Assembly: GCA_048013815.1 (NCBI GenBank)
Contig: CM106586.1
Coordinates: forward strand, 806,001-870,000
From: Setoptus koraiensis
Lineage: Eukaryota > Arthropoda
DNA length: 64,000 bases
Direction: 5' to 3'
In this document: positions 40,215-51,832 of the stretch, piece by piece
How positions within the stretch are numbered: the stretch's first letter is position 1
Layout of the letters: each line of letters starts with the position of its first letter
Notes under the pieces: generated by a model
The model's input: only the letters and a program-made list of their open reading frames with translations
Told to the model about the DNA's origin: nothing
Database searches by the model: none
Made by a program: the position numbers and the translations under genes

Positions 40215-42508
40215 TTTTTGGCGCTTAATTTTAATCAAGCTGCTATTGATGTGGTTCGGATGGATACGTTTATTCACGTGACTGTGTAATCCTATGGAGG
40301 TTTGACTTAGTCAAATTTGTGAGAATCCTGCTAGACATAACACATGTATTACTATGTAGATTCGACTTGGTCTATTATCGCTTCACTCGAAAATATTTTG
40401 TATGCAATCCTATGGAGATTTGACTAGGTCACATTTGTGCGGAGTTCGGTGGTGACAAATCGAACTTCAAAATTGAAAATTCGAATTTCTTATAAGAATT
40501 TCATCTGCTCGTTCGATGTTCGATGGTCAGAGTTCGATGTTCGATAGTCACAATTCGACGGTTACAATTCGAACTTCGAAATTCGAAAATTGAAAATTTG
40601 AATTCCCAATGATATTTTCAGCTGCATTGTCGGAGTTCGATGGTCAGAGTTCGATGTTCGATGGTCATAGTTCGATCGTCATAATTCGAACTTCGAAATT
40701 CGAACTCCTAATGAGAGTTTCAGATGCTTGTTCTATGTTCGATGGTCAGAGTTCCGTGGTCAGAGCTCGATGGTCACAATTCGAAGTTCGAAATTCGAAA
40801 ATTGAAAATTCGAATTCCCAATGATAGTTTCAGCTGCATTGTCGGAGTTCGATGGTCAGAGTTCGATGTTCGATGGTCATAGTTCGATCGTCATAATTCG
40901 AACTTCGAACTTCGAATTTCGAAATTCGAAAATTGAAAATTTGAATTCCCAATGATAGTTTCATCTGCTCGTTCGATGTTCGATGGTCACAATTCGATGG
41001 TCACAATTCGAACTTCGAACTTCGAAATTCTAAATTGAAAATTCGGATTTCTGATAAGAGTTACAGCTGCTCGTTCGATGTTCGATGGTCAGGGTTCCGT
41101 GGTCAGAGTTCCGTGGTCAGAGTTCCGTGGTCAGAGCTCGATGGCCACAATTCGAAGTTCGAAATTCGAAAATTGAAAATTCGAATTCCTAATGATAGTT
41201 TCGTCGGTTGTTGTAGCGAATAGCGACCCGCCCCGATTTTGGTGAAACTTCCGGTACGGGTACTTCTTGACCCCAATAGACCGGAAAAGTTGGTCCGAAA
41301 GTGCGGAAACTTCCGGTTCCGGTTTTACATAAAGTTAAAGATAGAGCTCCGAAATTCACCAGAGAGACGTTTCAAGCTACGCTGAACACGATGAAATAAT
41401 ATTCAGCTCTCTGCAACTTCCGGTTGTCTAGAAATAGAGATATTACAAGGGTTTGAAGACCGGAAGTGACCGAATTATTGCTTCGCTGCGCTCGGGGATG
41501 AACATGCGATGGGTCTGAAAACTCGGCCTGCGGCCTCGTATTCTGGAGGCCGTCACATCTCCGTCGTCGCTCACGCGACGACTGCGTGCGACGGGAACCC
41601 TTCGGGTAGGGTTGATGAGCGCTTCGGGTATCGGGCTGCGCCCTCTACCCTCCGCTCAGGTGACTGCAATCCACACAGGAATGAAGGTGAAAGAACGAAC
41701 TGGAGACATGTTTTTGGCACAGAAAAAAGGCTGTGCCAGCTTGTGTGATAAATTGCATGAGCCTCTGAGCGCACGAATTCATTCAGGCGCGCGGATAGTT
41801 CGTCCCGTCGACGCCCTCTCAGCAGTTTTAACCAAATATCTCGTGAACCGGAAGTCGTACAGACTTGAAATAGACATGATCGTATTCCGCATGCACAGTT
41901 TCAGTTATCTAGTGAGTTTCAAATCTGTATCTCAATGTTTTTGTAAAACCGGAACCGGAAGTTTCCGCACTTTCGGACCACTCAAACTGTTGTCAGGGGG
42001 CCCCACGGGCCCGATGTGTAAAGTTTCATCGAAATCTGACTGGGTCGCTATTCGCTACAACACCCGTTTCGTCTGCTCGTTCGATGTTCGATGGTCACAA
42101 TTCGAAGTTCGAAATTCGAAAATTGAAAATTCGAATTCCTAATGATAGTTTCGTCTGCTCGTTCGATGTTCGATGGTCACAATTCGAACTTCGAAATTCA
42201 AAATTTATGCACTATAACAAAGTGTGCGCCATTGACTAATTGGTGTGTCTAACTTGATTACTCATTGCGGCGAAACTGACTATTAGAATCTTACTAAATT
42301 CCATACGCAAGCAATCGACATGTGTATCATGCTGCGATAGAAATTGGGAGAACTTGTATTCATTCTGTCATCTTTTCGGCTACTCTGATCGACAGGCATA
42401 GATGATTATCTCCGACATGTTGTCACATACTCGCATCCATATTCCAACGATACTCGTCTATCCAAAAAATTAAGCGCTCGAGGTACTGATAGAATCAGAA
42501 TCACTTGT
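40215..42508 (+). mobile_element. H element, complete, containing a nested R1
   Basis: 5' end TTTTTGGCGCTTAATTTTAA at 40215, then cacgtgactgtgtaatccta and ggtttgacttagtcaaattt, a TTCGAA minisatellite at 40440-41205 and 42066-42200, and the conserved 3' segment. The 3' hairpin (GGTACTGATagAATCAGAATC, partly mismatched) and ACTTGT end at 42508. Without the 868-bp R1 plus duplication the element is about 1.43 kb. Confidence 0.85.
41206..42065 (-). mobile_element. R1-family element, complete, TSD GTTTCGTC, nested in H
   Basis: An 860-bp copy, repeats GTTTCGTC at 41198-41205 and 42066-42073. Ends GGTTGTTGTAGCGAATAGCG and (inward) GGGTGTTGTAGCGAATAGCG. Cassette at 41520-41675 with a GTGA tetraloop. 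The flanking minisatellite reads through once the element and one duplication copy are ignored. Confidence 0.94.
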
Positions 42509-42952
42509 TGAATTCTGATCTAGTGCACGGTAAGCTAGATGCGTTGTAGCTAGGAGATTACAGCACAGCAGAAACTGCTCAACCATTCAAGGTATCTAAA
42601 CGTTAACAATGTTATCCCTATGGAGATTTGACAGAGTTCGATGGTCACATTTCGAACTTCGAAATGCAAAATTGAAAATTCGAATTTCTAATGACAGTCC
42701 CATCTGCTCGTTCGATGTTAAACGCAACGAGTGTCGCAACGAGTGTCCGCCCTTGGTAGCGCTAGTTGCGCTTGCGCATCAGTTAAGAAGATCAGTGTTG
42801 CTTAGCGCGTGCAACACTTTAACGCGCAAATATAGAGCGACTTTTATAGAGCGAGTGCCCTTTTAACACGTTCACCCGGCCCAATTTTACCCGGCCTACG
42901 CTCACCCGGCGCTTTGCCCCGTCCATTCGACCCCCAGCCTTCGGTTGACTCG
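42509..42952. other. H minisatellite scraps and an unassigned G+C-rich stretch
   Basis: 42509-42720 has pieces of the ctagtgcacggtaagctaga and ttcgatggtcac repeats. 42720-42952 is unrelated, with two gcaacgagtgtc direct repeats and several cacccggc boxes. It has no protein-like frame. Confidence 0.5.
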
Positions 42953-43807
42953 TTTTTAGCGCTTAATTTTAATTGAGCGCTAATGATGTAGTGATGTTGG
43001 ATCCTAAATGGAGGAGGCAATCCACACACAAGCCTACAATTTAGAGTCACGCCCCCTCCTTAGCACACAGAAAGCTACAGCCTGAATGAGACTTGAGTCG
43101 CTCCGCCTCCCTAGCACACAGTAAGCTTCAGCTTGATTGAGACTTAAGTCGCTACGCTCTCTAGCACACAGTAGGCTACACACTAGTTTGAGACTTAAGT
43201 CGTTCCACTTCCTCAGCACACAGTAAGCTACAGTTTGTTGAGTCTCTCTGCTTCTTTAGCACACAGTAAGCTACAGCTTGATTAAGACTTAAGTCGCTCC
43301 ACCTCCTCAGCACACAGTAAGCTTCAGCTTGATTGAGACTTAAGTCGCTCCACCTCCTCAGCACACGGTAAGCTTCAGATATGATCGAAATCTAAGTCTG
43401 CCACCTCATCATCACATTCTAACTGTTCAGAATTTGTTTACATATTGTTGATTCACAGTCTCGTGTGTAGATAGCTGGCTCTACAGCCTGTTCACTTATT
43501 CATGAATTTCTTAATTTAGTGTAGATACCTGGCTCGTTAACTTGTTTACAAATTGTTGATTACAGTTCTCGTGTGTAGCTGGCTCTGTAGATTGTTTACA
43601 TACAGTTGAATTTCTCAATAAGTTGAAGTATCTGAACATTACACATGTTAACTCTATGGAGTTTTGAGTCTCTCAATTCACCGTGTTAAAGTATCTAAAT
43701 ATTACACAGGTTAACTCTAAGAGATTTGAAATTTGAAATTTGATATCTGCAAATTACCAACTCTCAAAATTAAGCGCTCTCGATACTGATAAGACCAGTA
43801 TCACTTG
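42953..43807 (+). mobile_element. H element, complete (0.86 kb), 48-bp minisatellite subtype
   Basis: 5' end TTTTTAGCGCTTAATTTTAA at 42953. Six to seven units of about 48 bp at 43055-43380 (cagcacacagtaagctacag ... gagacttaagtcgctcc), then the gtagatagctggctctacag and gttaaagtatctaaat segments. 3' end AATTAAGCGCT, hairpin GATACTG/CAGTATC and ACTTG at 43807. This is the shortest intact copy and shows the family plan best. Confidence 0.85.
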
Positions 43808-43825
43808 CAGTATCACGCAGGGCTA

Positions 43826-44515
43826 ATGGATATCCATGAGATGAGAGAGGATAACAATGAAGAGCCTATGGAATGTGATTCAAGAGTGGACCAAGGAGAC
43901 ATCGACGATGGAATCAGGGAGATTATTCTTACTCCTCCATCTCGTCAATCGACAATGACAACGGATTGTGAAGCTCTACTCCATCAAGGCTTGAAGGACA
44001 TTACAAATAATAGATTTTTAGATTTTCCAGTTGTCCGTTCGGAGGCTGAAGACTCTGTAGACATGGAGACGTCATATGGGGACGTATATACATATTTGGA
44101 GTATTATGCCCAGGACTTTGAACGTCAATTTGGAGAAAACATTTGCTGTGTTCCTGTTACAATGGTTGCAGAAGACCAGGCTCGTGAAATTTCTATTAGG
44201 GTCTCAGGAAAGCGCTTTGTAGTATTTATGATACGATGCACTTCGGATGTAGTAACAGTCTTCATTGACACTCAACAACGCGCATACATATCATTTGGCG
44301 TCAAGAATCCAACCAAAAGAAGTCCCTTGATGAAAAGAATAATTGAGGAGGGCATGTTAGTGTTCATACCAGCCATCGACGAATACACACACACACCGGC
44401 GAGTGTTATGTGTACTGCATACAAAGATTGGGATCTTATGCATGCCTTCTTATGTCTCAACACCATCACGGCGTATATGAAACACTATGCAAAGCTGCCT
44501 ATCGGAAGCTTGTAA
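43826..44515 (+). CDS. unknown 229-aa ORF between two H elements
   Basis: Start ATG at 43826 (MDIHEMREDNNEEPMECDS), stop TAA at 44513-44515. An acidic N-terminal 60 residues is followed by a globular part (FVVFMIRCTSDVVTVFIDT, LMHAFLCLNTITAYMKHY). There is no membrane span or zinc motif, and no stops or frameshifts. The frame begins within 20 bp of one H 3' end and its last codons run into the degenerate 5' end of the next (AGCTTGTAATTAAGTAGC), so the true C-terminus may have been replaced. A captured or host gene, or a viral remnant, are all possible; I recognise nothing. Confidence 0.5.
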   Translation: MDIHEMREDNNEEPMECDSRVDQGDIDDGIREIILTPPSRQSTMTTDCEALLHQGLKDITNNRFLDFPVVRSEAEDSVDMETSYGDVYTYLEYYAQDFERQFGENICCVPVTMVAEDQAREISIRVSGKRFVVFMIRCTSDVVTVFIDTQQRAYISFGVKNPTKRSPLMKRIIEEGMLVFIPAIDEYTHTPASVMCTAYKDWDLMHAFLCLNTITAYMKHYAKLPIGSL

Positions 44516-44808
44516 TTAAGTAGCGATTGGGACAAAATGAAAATTCGATTTTCTAATAGGAGTTTCAGCTGCTTCGTCGATGTTCGATGGCCAGAGTTCG
44601 ATGGTGGTGGGCAATCAACATGTGTATCATGCTGCGATAGAAATTTGAAGAACTTGTACTTAATTGGTCGCTCTTCGGCTGCTCTGATCTGACAAGCATA
44701 GATGTTTATCTCCGACATGTTATCACATACTCAGGTCTTTATCCCAAAGATACTCGTTTATCCAAAAAATTAAGCGCTAGAGATACTGATTGAATCAGTA
44801 TCACTTGT
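44509..44808 (+). mobile_element. H element, short (0.3 kb), degenerate 5' end
   Basis: AATTAAGTAGCGATTGGGAC at about 44514, a single TTCGAA-type unit, the conserved 3' segment with a deletion, then AATTAAGCGCT, hairpin GATACTGATTGAATCAGTATC (a perfect 10-bp stem) and ACTTGT at 44808. Confidence 0.75.
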
Positions 44809-44932
44809 AAACTTTAGATTTTCACTATAATATTGATGTAATATTTGATGTTTTATTCCACTTTACAAAACACTTACAATTCATTCATATGTCAACTCAC
44901 TTCTGACACCATGTTGGAAATCAACTGAAAAG

Positions 44933-46810
44933 TTTTTTAGCGCTTAATTTCAATTAAGTTGCTGTTCGTGTGGTGATGATGGATACGTTTATTCACGTGA
45001 GTAGAACAAATCAGTGCAATTTTCGGGTGTTCTTTCGAATAGCGCCTCACTTTGATTTGGATGAAACTTCACACACAGAACCCGTAGGACCCCTTGACAA
45101 TGCTCTGAGTAGTCCGGAAGTGCGGAAACTTCCGGTTCCGGTTTTAGCTTCATCTTCGAGATACAGTCCAGAAACTCGGTATGTTACTAAATCAGACTAC
45201 GATAACCCCGATGACATCATTGAAAACAATCTCTACAACTTCCGGTTCTCGAGATATTCAGGTAAATTGCATGTATGGGCGAATCTAGGCCGGTCTGGGT
45301 CTAATCAGAGCCAAAATCTTACACCCAGAGCAGGGTGACACGCATTCATGAACAAAACCCGGCTCGATCACGGGCCCCGCCCACTTGACTCCCAGTCCTC
45401 GGGAAGAATCTTTTTTAGTTAGTTGGCCGTCAGTCGTCCCGCCGGAGGCCGCAGGCCGTAGGCGTGGACGACTGGAGGCCGAACCCATTCTCCGGTTCGG
45501 GCCCAAGCTGCATGTCAGACGGAAGGGCTCTTATATATTGAACATGGGTGAGCATGGGCACCCCGGGTATCCCGTGCTACCTGCGACGGTCATGCCGCAC
45601 TCATCCGGTTGTGATTATCACCCTTGCGTAGCCTAATACACACTCGGATACCCGAAATACCCGGGTACAACCTGGTATCGCTCCTCGGGTTCATTTTCAC
45701 ACATCTGGTATACAATTTCTGAGTTCAGAAAGCTTGACTGTACCTTGCTGTCGCAAAATTATCTTCAAAAAAAGCAGTGGGAACCACTAGCGGTCGTCGG
45801 ATATCTCAGAACGCCCACTGTGCGGTACCTCGATTATCTCGGGAACGGAGAATTTCCGCACTTCCGGAGTATCCATCGTGATATCGGAGTACAATGCCCT
45901 ACCCTAAAATACCCAAAATACGCCGATAAAAGTGTGGCGCTATTCGAAAGAACAACCCGATTTTCTATCTAGGGAAAATTAGCACAAGGAAGGCATCGGG
46001 AAGCATCTGGTGGGTTTCATCGTTCTAAATTTACCTAGTTTGTTAGTACAGTGGAAGCTAGGAGGCGGAGTCATTGGAAAACAATTATACAGTGGAAGCT
46101 GAGGTGCTTACTAGACAAAATTAGAAGCAAGAATGCTAGCTGTTTACAAATTGGAATTAGCACTAGGGAAGCTAGAAAGGCGAAAACTGGGTAGATTTAG
46201 TACAATAGAACGCTTAAATGTTGGTTTATTAAATTTAAGACAGGAACAGCTAGGAGGCGGAATCACTAGGAAACAATGAAACAGAGAAGACTGAGATGCA
46301 AACTAGGTGGATCTAGCAAAGTAGAAGGCTAGCTGTTGACAATTAGGATCTAGCGCACGGGAAGTTAGTAGTCATGAAACTAGGAAATCACAGTACAGTA
46401 GAAGCTACTCAAGTTGACAAGTGTCTCGCAGCACAATTTATCCTGTGATTGGTCGAACTAGGTGAAAGTGACGAACTTGGAGCTGGGATGCCCACTAGAA
46501 TGATTTAGCAGAGCAGAGGGCTACTGATTAATTAAGATCAAGTGCACGAGGATCGAGTAACAGCTAGCTTACATTATTGGGTCGTAATCAGCACTGTGAA
46601 AGGCACATAACTCAGTCATGCAGCACAGTCAAAGGCACGCAAAAATTTGAACAGCGTCATAGCTGAGAATTGAACAGTTCTCAGCTATGACAAACACAAT
46701 TAATATTGTCAAAGGCACTATAACTGTGCTGTACTGTGTGGAAACTGAAGATGCACATGCTCTCAGCTATGACATGCACAATTAGCACAGTCAAAGGCTA
46801 TGAGAGAAAC
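44933..46810 (+). mobile_element. H element 5' part with nested R1; 3' end not found
   Basis: 5' end TTTTTTAGCGCTTAATTTCA, then cacgtgagtagaacaaatca as at 19215. The R1 copy at 45025-45957 interrupts it. The body continues with ctagctgttgacaattagga / agcacagtcaaaggca repeats to about 46800, including the hairpin GTCATAGCTGAGAA/TTCTCAGCTATGAC at 46656-46691. No hairpin plus ACTTGT terminus follows. Confidence 0.7.
45025..45957 (+). mobile_element. R1-family element, complete, TSD 7/8
   Basis: A 933-bp copy. Flanks CAATTTTC (45017-45024) and CGATTTTC (45958-45965) differ at one base. Ends GGGTGTTCTTTCGAATAGCG and (inward) GGTTGTTCTTTCGAATAGCG. It belongs to the subtype with CAGTCGTCC/GGACGACTG arms (45431-45474). 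Confidence 0.85.
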
Positions 46811-46829
46811 ACATTTTGTATATAGTATT

Positions 46830-47110
46830 ATATTAGTGTTTATTGTATGTTAACGTATTGGACAACATAGTCCAACTGGCTGCTTTACATGTATAGCGTA
46901 CAATACATATGTACAATCGCCTTCATAAATATTGCGAAAGGGGAAAAAATTTGCGCCCCTGACAGTGCGCAGAGGGGCAGCGCAATTTTTAAAATTGTTG
47001 CAGTTAGCGGTCGCGAGACCGCTAACGTGTTGATCTAATTGATTCAAACTGCGCTGCCTACTGCGCACAGTTGAGGGGGGAGGGGACCATCACGTTGCGA
47101 TATATTATCA
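46830..47110 (-). mobile_element. LTR-like region with 10-bp hairpin
   Basis: It lies just downstream (minus strand) of an envelope-like remnant. It has GTTAGCGGTC-GCGA-GACCGCTAAC at 47003-47026, a gcgcagaggggc/gcgcccctgac pair, and AATAAA on the minus strand near 46845. Similarity to 295-370 suggests one LTR family. Exact borders are not visible. Confidence 0.4.
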
Positions 47111-47159
47111 CACACAGAATGCATACTACAATAGTGTATAAAACAAGGGAACATATTAT

Positions 47160-47881
47160 TCATGCGTATGGTAACTTGTTGGTCAGAGTCAAATTGCCAT
47201 TTAGCTCTTTTAACTTGTTGACTTGTTCTGCTAAATATTTTTGATTCGCAATTAAGAGTATCTCATTTTCGGCAGTTGTGTCTATTTCATTGTAATGCAT
47301 GTTATCAACCACCACGTCTCTTCTTGTGATGTTTAACATCACTGTAATAGCCTCTACTTCTATATCACCTGTTTTAAAGCTGACGTCGACGGGTAATTTA
47401 AACACGGATGACGGGCAGAACTGACTGTGGTTGTGAATTGTTATGTTGCCAGGGTAGCAGTAAACATAGTTATATAGTTTGGTAACTACTACCCTCGGCT
47501 CTATGTCTGTTAGGCTAACGTTTGTTAACGTAATCCAGCGGTTAAGGGAAGGATCAATATGATCTTTTACGGTGCATCTTTCTGATATGATGTTAGCTCT
47601 CTCGTCTACGACTGCTTTCCTGCAGTTATGTACTCTATCGTAGAGTACATAGTTCTTACCGACATATCTTTTGAACTAGTATATATATCCCAGTGGTCGA
47701 ATGCTACTATCTGGTAAATTCTTGCGTGTGGATACTCAATAATTAGTGCGAAGTGGAGATGCAGACCGTTACCATTGCTGACTAAGGACGCTGAGATGAA
47801 CTCGGTAAACTCTGGGTTATAATTAACGAGGTCAATATCTAGATTTTCGACACGGAGATGATGTGTTGCATTCACATTCAT
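47160..47881 (-). pseudogene. second envelope-like remnant
   Basis: Two minus-strand frames, 47881-47606 and about 47640-47163, are joined by a frameshift near 47640. The second has paired Cys (VYCYPGNITI, FCPSSVFKLP), several Asn-glycosylation sites and a helix-prone end (ILLIANQKYLAEQVNKL). This pattern is seen in fusion-type glycoproteins of insect errantiviruses and baculovirus F-like proteins. That assignment rests on pattern only. It is not recognisably similar to the 50940-51823 family. Confidence 0.4.
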
Positions 47882-47925
47882 GAAGTGGGCAACATCACGT
47901 GTCGCTACTTTACCTTGCTGAGCTT

Positions 47926-49908
47926 GGTTGTTCTAGCGATTAAGTCCCCAACCGGATCTTGATGAAACTTCAGGTATAGGTCTATTTTGACCTAACTAAG
48001 ACGGAAAAAGTGGTCCGAAAGCCAGGAAACTTCCGGTTCCGGTTTTACATAAAGTTGAAGCTAGAGCTCTAAAATTCACCAGAGAGAGATTTTAAGCTAC
48101 GCTCAACACGTTGACATAATTTACAGCTCCGTGCGACTTCCGGTTCGCCAGATATAGGGATAATACAGGGGTCAGAAAACCGGAAGTGACCAAATTATTG
48201 CTCCGCTGCGCTCGGGGATGAACATGCGGGAGGTCTGAGAACTCGGCCTGGGGCCTCGTAATCTGGAGGCCGTCACATCTCCGTCGTCGCTCCCGCGACG
48301 ACTGCGTGCGACGGGAACCCTTCGGGTAGGGTTGATGAGCGCTTCGGATATCGGGCTGCGCCCTCTACCCTCCGCTCACATGACTGCAATCCAAACACAG
48401 CAGGCGGGAAGAGTGAACGAACCAACCAACAGAGAACAAGTAATACTGATCAAATCAGTATTTAGAGCGCTTAATTTTTCATGTAGACGATTATCGTTGA
48501 TAATTAGGAGGAGTTTATGAAGACCTATTAGCGCTCGCAATCGATGAATTGATGCATACTTGGTAGCCAAGAGTACGAGAGATCTCAGCTATACCACTAT
48601 GTGCTCGTGTGCGGTATGCTATCCAAATTAATCGTTTGGTCGTTTCATACCATCTAAAGAGTATAACAAACTAGATCCAGGTTTCTCAAATTCTCACCAT
48701 AGTTAGATGTACATGTCTGCTGCCTGCATGCAAAAATTGGTGCACTTCTATCGGTTAGTTTTGCCACAATTAATGATTTCAATACATACACCAAGAAGCA
48801 ATGGCGTACTATGTGTTGAAGCGCGCGCTTCATGTGCGGTGTGCTATTCAAATTGATCGTTTGGTCGTTTCATACCATCTAAAGAGTATCACAAACTAGA
48901 TCCAGGTTTCTCAAATTCTCACCATAGTTAGATGTACATGTCTGCTGCCTGCATGCAAAAATTGGTGCACTTCTATCGGTTAGTTTTGCCACAATTGATG
49001 ATTTCAATACATACACCAGGACGCAAAGGCGCACTATGTGAATTCATCTAGTTAGCATCGCAGCATTGAGCGTGTTACTCTCGTCTAGTTTCATCTACAT
49101 CAGAATCAACAGTGCTGAGAAGCAGTAGTCATTCTGAGTAGCTTCTACTGTTATACAATCTTCTAGTTCTAACGCCTCTAGCTTCCAGTGCACTGAATCC
49201 GAATTGTATACAGCTAGCCTTTTGCTGTGCTAAATTCATCTAGTTAGCATCTCAGCATTGAGCGTGCTAATCGCGTCTAGTAGGTGGACGCGCATAGCAT
49301 TCTATGTGCTAAATTCAATTAATCAACATTGTAAGCTTTGAGTGTTCTAAATTTATCTAGTTTATTTCTCACAGTACAGCTTTCACCGTGCTATTTTTTC
49401 CTAGTTGAAAAAAGCACTGATTTGTTCTACCCACGTGAATAAACGTAGAGCCCAGAACCATCCCAATAGCTGCTTAATTAAAATTAAGCGCTAAAAAGAA
49501 ACAAGCGGAAACCTAGAGACATATCTCAAATTTTATTATCACACCAATTCGTTGATATTCAGGGTTAAAATGACCGAAACAGAAATCGATACAGGGTGTT
49601 GCGCGCACGTGGCACAGGATGGGTCCGCTCATCGCGACCGCACAGGGCCCGGCCACATCCTTTTTGGCGTTAAACAGTCATATCTAGGTAACCGGAGGTG
49701 GCAGAGGATTAATTTTGATTTCATCGTGCTCCGCTAGGCGTCATCTATTCGATTATGAATTTTCAAAGCTCATTCTCAATCTTTTGGTAACTCCGGAACC
49801 AGAGGTTTCCTGGCTTCCGGTCTACTCATTACATGAGATGGAGCCCCTATGAGGCCCATGTGTGAAGTTTCATCGAACTCTGAGTGGGGACTTAATCGCA
49901 AGAACACC
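47926..49908 (-). mobile_element. R1-family element interrupted by an H element
   Basis: GGTTGTTCTAGCGATTAAGT at 47926 and (inward) GGGTGTTCTTGCGATTAAGT at 49908. The cassette is at 48238-48395; the H copy at 48436-49497 sits in the middle. Flanks CTGAGCTT and GATTAATT do not match, so no TSD can be claimed. Confidence 0.8.
48436..49497 (-). mobile_element. H element, complete (1.06 kb), inside an R1
   Basis: Left: ACAAGTAATACTGATCAAAT (3' end, hairpin AATACTGAT/ATCAGTATT). Right: gctgcttaattaaaattaag, CGCT and an A-run at 49497 (5' end). The body holds a duplicated block of about 210 bp (48640-48800 and 48850-49010; ggtttctcaaattctcacca) and the gcttccagtgcactgaatcc / gcatctcagcattgagcgtg units. 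Confidence 0.85.
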
Positions 49909-50016
49909 CGATTAATTGACTGTAAAAGGATTTTCAATTTCGGAGTTCAAATTGTCACCACCGAACCCCTCACAAATTTGACCTAGTCAAACCTCCATAG
50001 TATTACATGGTCACGT

Positions 50017-50886
50017 GGGGTGTTGTAGCGATTAGTGCCCCAGTCAGATTTCAATGAAACTTCACACACGAAGCCTGCAGGATCCACAAATGATAACCTT
50101 GGTGGTCCGGGAGTGTGGAAACTTCCGGTTCCGGTTTTACTTAAAAATTGAGATACGGACTTGAAAATCTCTATAATTATCGATCTAAAGATGCATAGGA
50201 AGATACAGCTAATTTTAAGACTGAAAAACTTCCGATTCACGAGACATTGGGTGGGAACCCCTGCAAGGCGGTGACGGGACTGAATATCGACCTATATGTG
50301 CGCTAGAAGAACCCGTACTGTCCACCACAAAATTCCGCGCCTCTTCCGTTCCTCGAGATTCTCACACTTGGATGTCCAGGTTCACGGTGAACAGTCCGTT
50401 CCTCTACTTACGGTCGTGTATGGATTGCAGTCATGTGAGCGAAGGGTAGAGGGCGCAGCCCGATACCCGAAGCGCTCATCAACCCTACCCGAAGGGTTCC
50501 CGTCGCACGCAGTCGTCGCGGGAGCGACGACGGAGATGTGACGGCCTCCAGATTACGAGGCCCCAGGCCGAGTTCCCAGACCCATCGCCTACTCATTTCT
50601 GAGCAAATCGAAGCTCTAATTGCCACTTCCGGTCTTCTGACGTCAAATAAATCGCTACATCTGGAAAACCGGAAGTCGAACAGAGCTAAAGATTATGCCA
50701 TCGTGTTCATCGTTGTCAGTAACGTCTCTCTGGTAATTTTCAGGCCTCTAGCTCAAACTTCATATAACACCGGAACCGGAAGTTTCCGCACTCCCGGACC
50801 AACTTTTCCAGTCTATTTGGGTCAAGATGTACCCGTACCGGAAGTTTCATCAATATCGGGGCGGGGCACTAATCGCTACAACAACC
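50017..50886 (+). mobile_element. R1-family element, matched ends, no TSD
   Basis: GGGTGTTGTAGCGATTAGTG at about 50018 and (inward) GGTTGTTGTAGCGATTAGTG at 50886. Cassette at 50416-50583, where the GGCC-loop-GGCC hairpin has the exceptional loop CCA. An H-type scrap (gacctagtcaaacctccata) lies to its left at 49909-50016. Confidence 0.85.
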
Positions 50887-50939
50887 AAACTTTCACCTTC
50901 TTCTCGACATAGATAATCCCTGTCATCAATTTTCAAAGG

Positions 50940-51823
50940 CAGACATAAAATCATGTAATGATACGTCTTTAAAAGCTCAAACACGATGCTTATGTGATGG
51001 ATTCTTCGAAAACAGGCTACATCCAGTAATGAGAAAACTTAAATTATGCCTACCAACAGTAAAAGCGAAGAGAGAAACCTTCAACCCAATACCAAACATA
51101 ACTGGTATCTCAGTTACTAATCTGTTTAAAACAGAATTCCAATTGGATAGTAGCAACCGTTTCGACCAATTGAAAGATACTCTTGGTATTAGTATCGATG
51201 ATGACGCCGCTAGCTATATGAAAGAAGGAATAAAGGAATAGATAAAGTCCGATCTTATTTCCATAAGCAACGTCATAGCAGATGAACAGTTTATACACAA
51301 GTCTGTACTCGATGATGCAGATCCGATCTTACATGCATTTCATCTAATAGATCTAAAAACTTTAGCTACAGAAGTAATCTTACGTAGAATAATAATGGAG
51401 TGTAAATGGGGGAAAATGGCAATACCTAAGCTAGCTGAACTGCTTACCTATCCTGATTTAACTAAAATTGAAACAAAAGACACCACACTTTTGGACATTA
51501 CAGTTGATATTTTGACACAAAACATAAACTTTGTGTTTACAGCTCGTATGGAGGAAGATTACAGTGGTCCATACTCCAGTTTCAGAGCAGTTTGGATCAT
51601 TATAATTTGGACAATTGTTGGTAGTTGCGTATTACTCAGCGTGAAATGTTATTATGAATATGTCAGACGTAGTGGGGCTTTGAGAAGGCAGATGACAAAC
51701 GAAGTTGACATTGATAATTTTCAATATGAAACGCCTGCTGAGAATGAAATAGTGCAAACTGCACTAGATCGCACTACACCGCGCTACACTACACTATACA
51801 CGAGCATACAGCAGCACATATGA
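50940..51823 (+). pseudogene. env: envelope-like glycoprotein C-terminal part
   Basis: One frame with a single in-frame TAG at 51239-51241. The first part has paired Cys (SCNDTSLKAQTRCLC) and PNITGISVTNLFKTEF. The second has MAIPKLAELLTYPDLTKIET, then a membrane span VWIIIIWTIVGSCVLLSVKC and a cytoplasmic tail of about 65 residues rich in Thr and Tyr (TPRYTTLYTSI). It is collinear with the broken copy at 26758-28335. The N-terminal half is cut off by the R1 element ending at 50886. It lies directly before an LTR, as expected for the env of an LTR retroelement or retrovirus-like element. Confidence 0.6.
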
Positions 51824-51832
51824 AAAGAGCGC

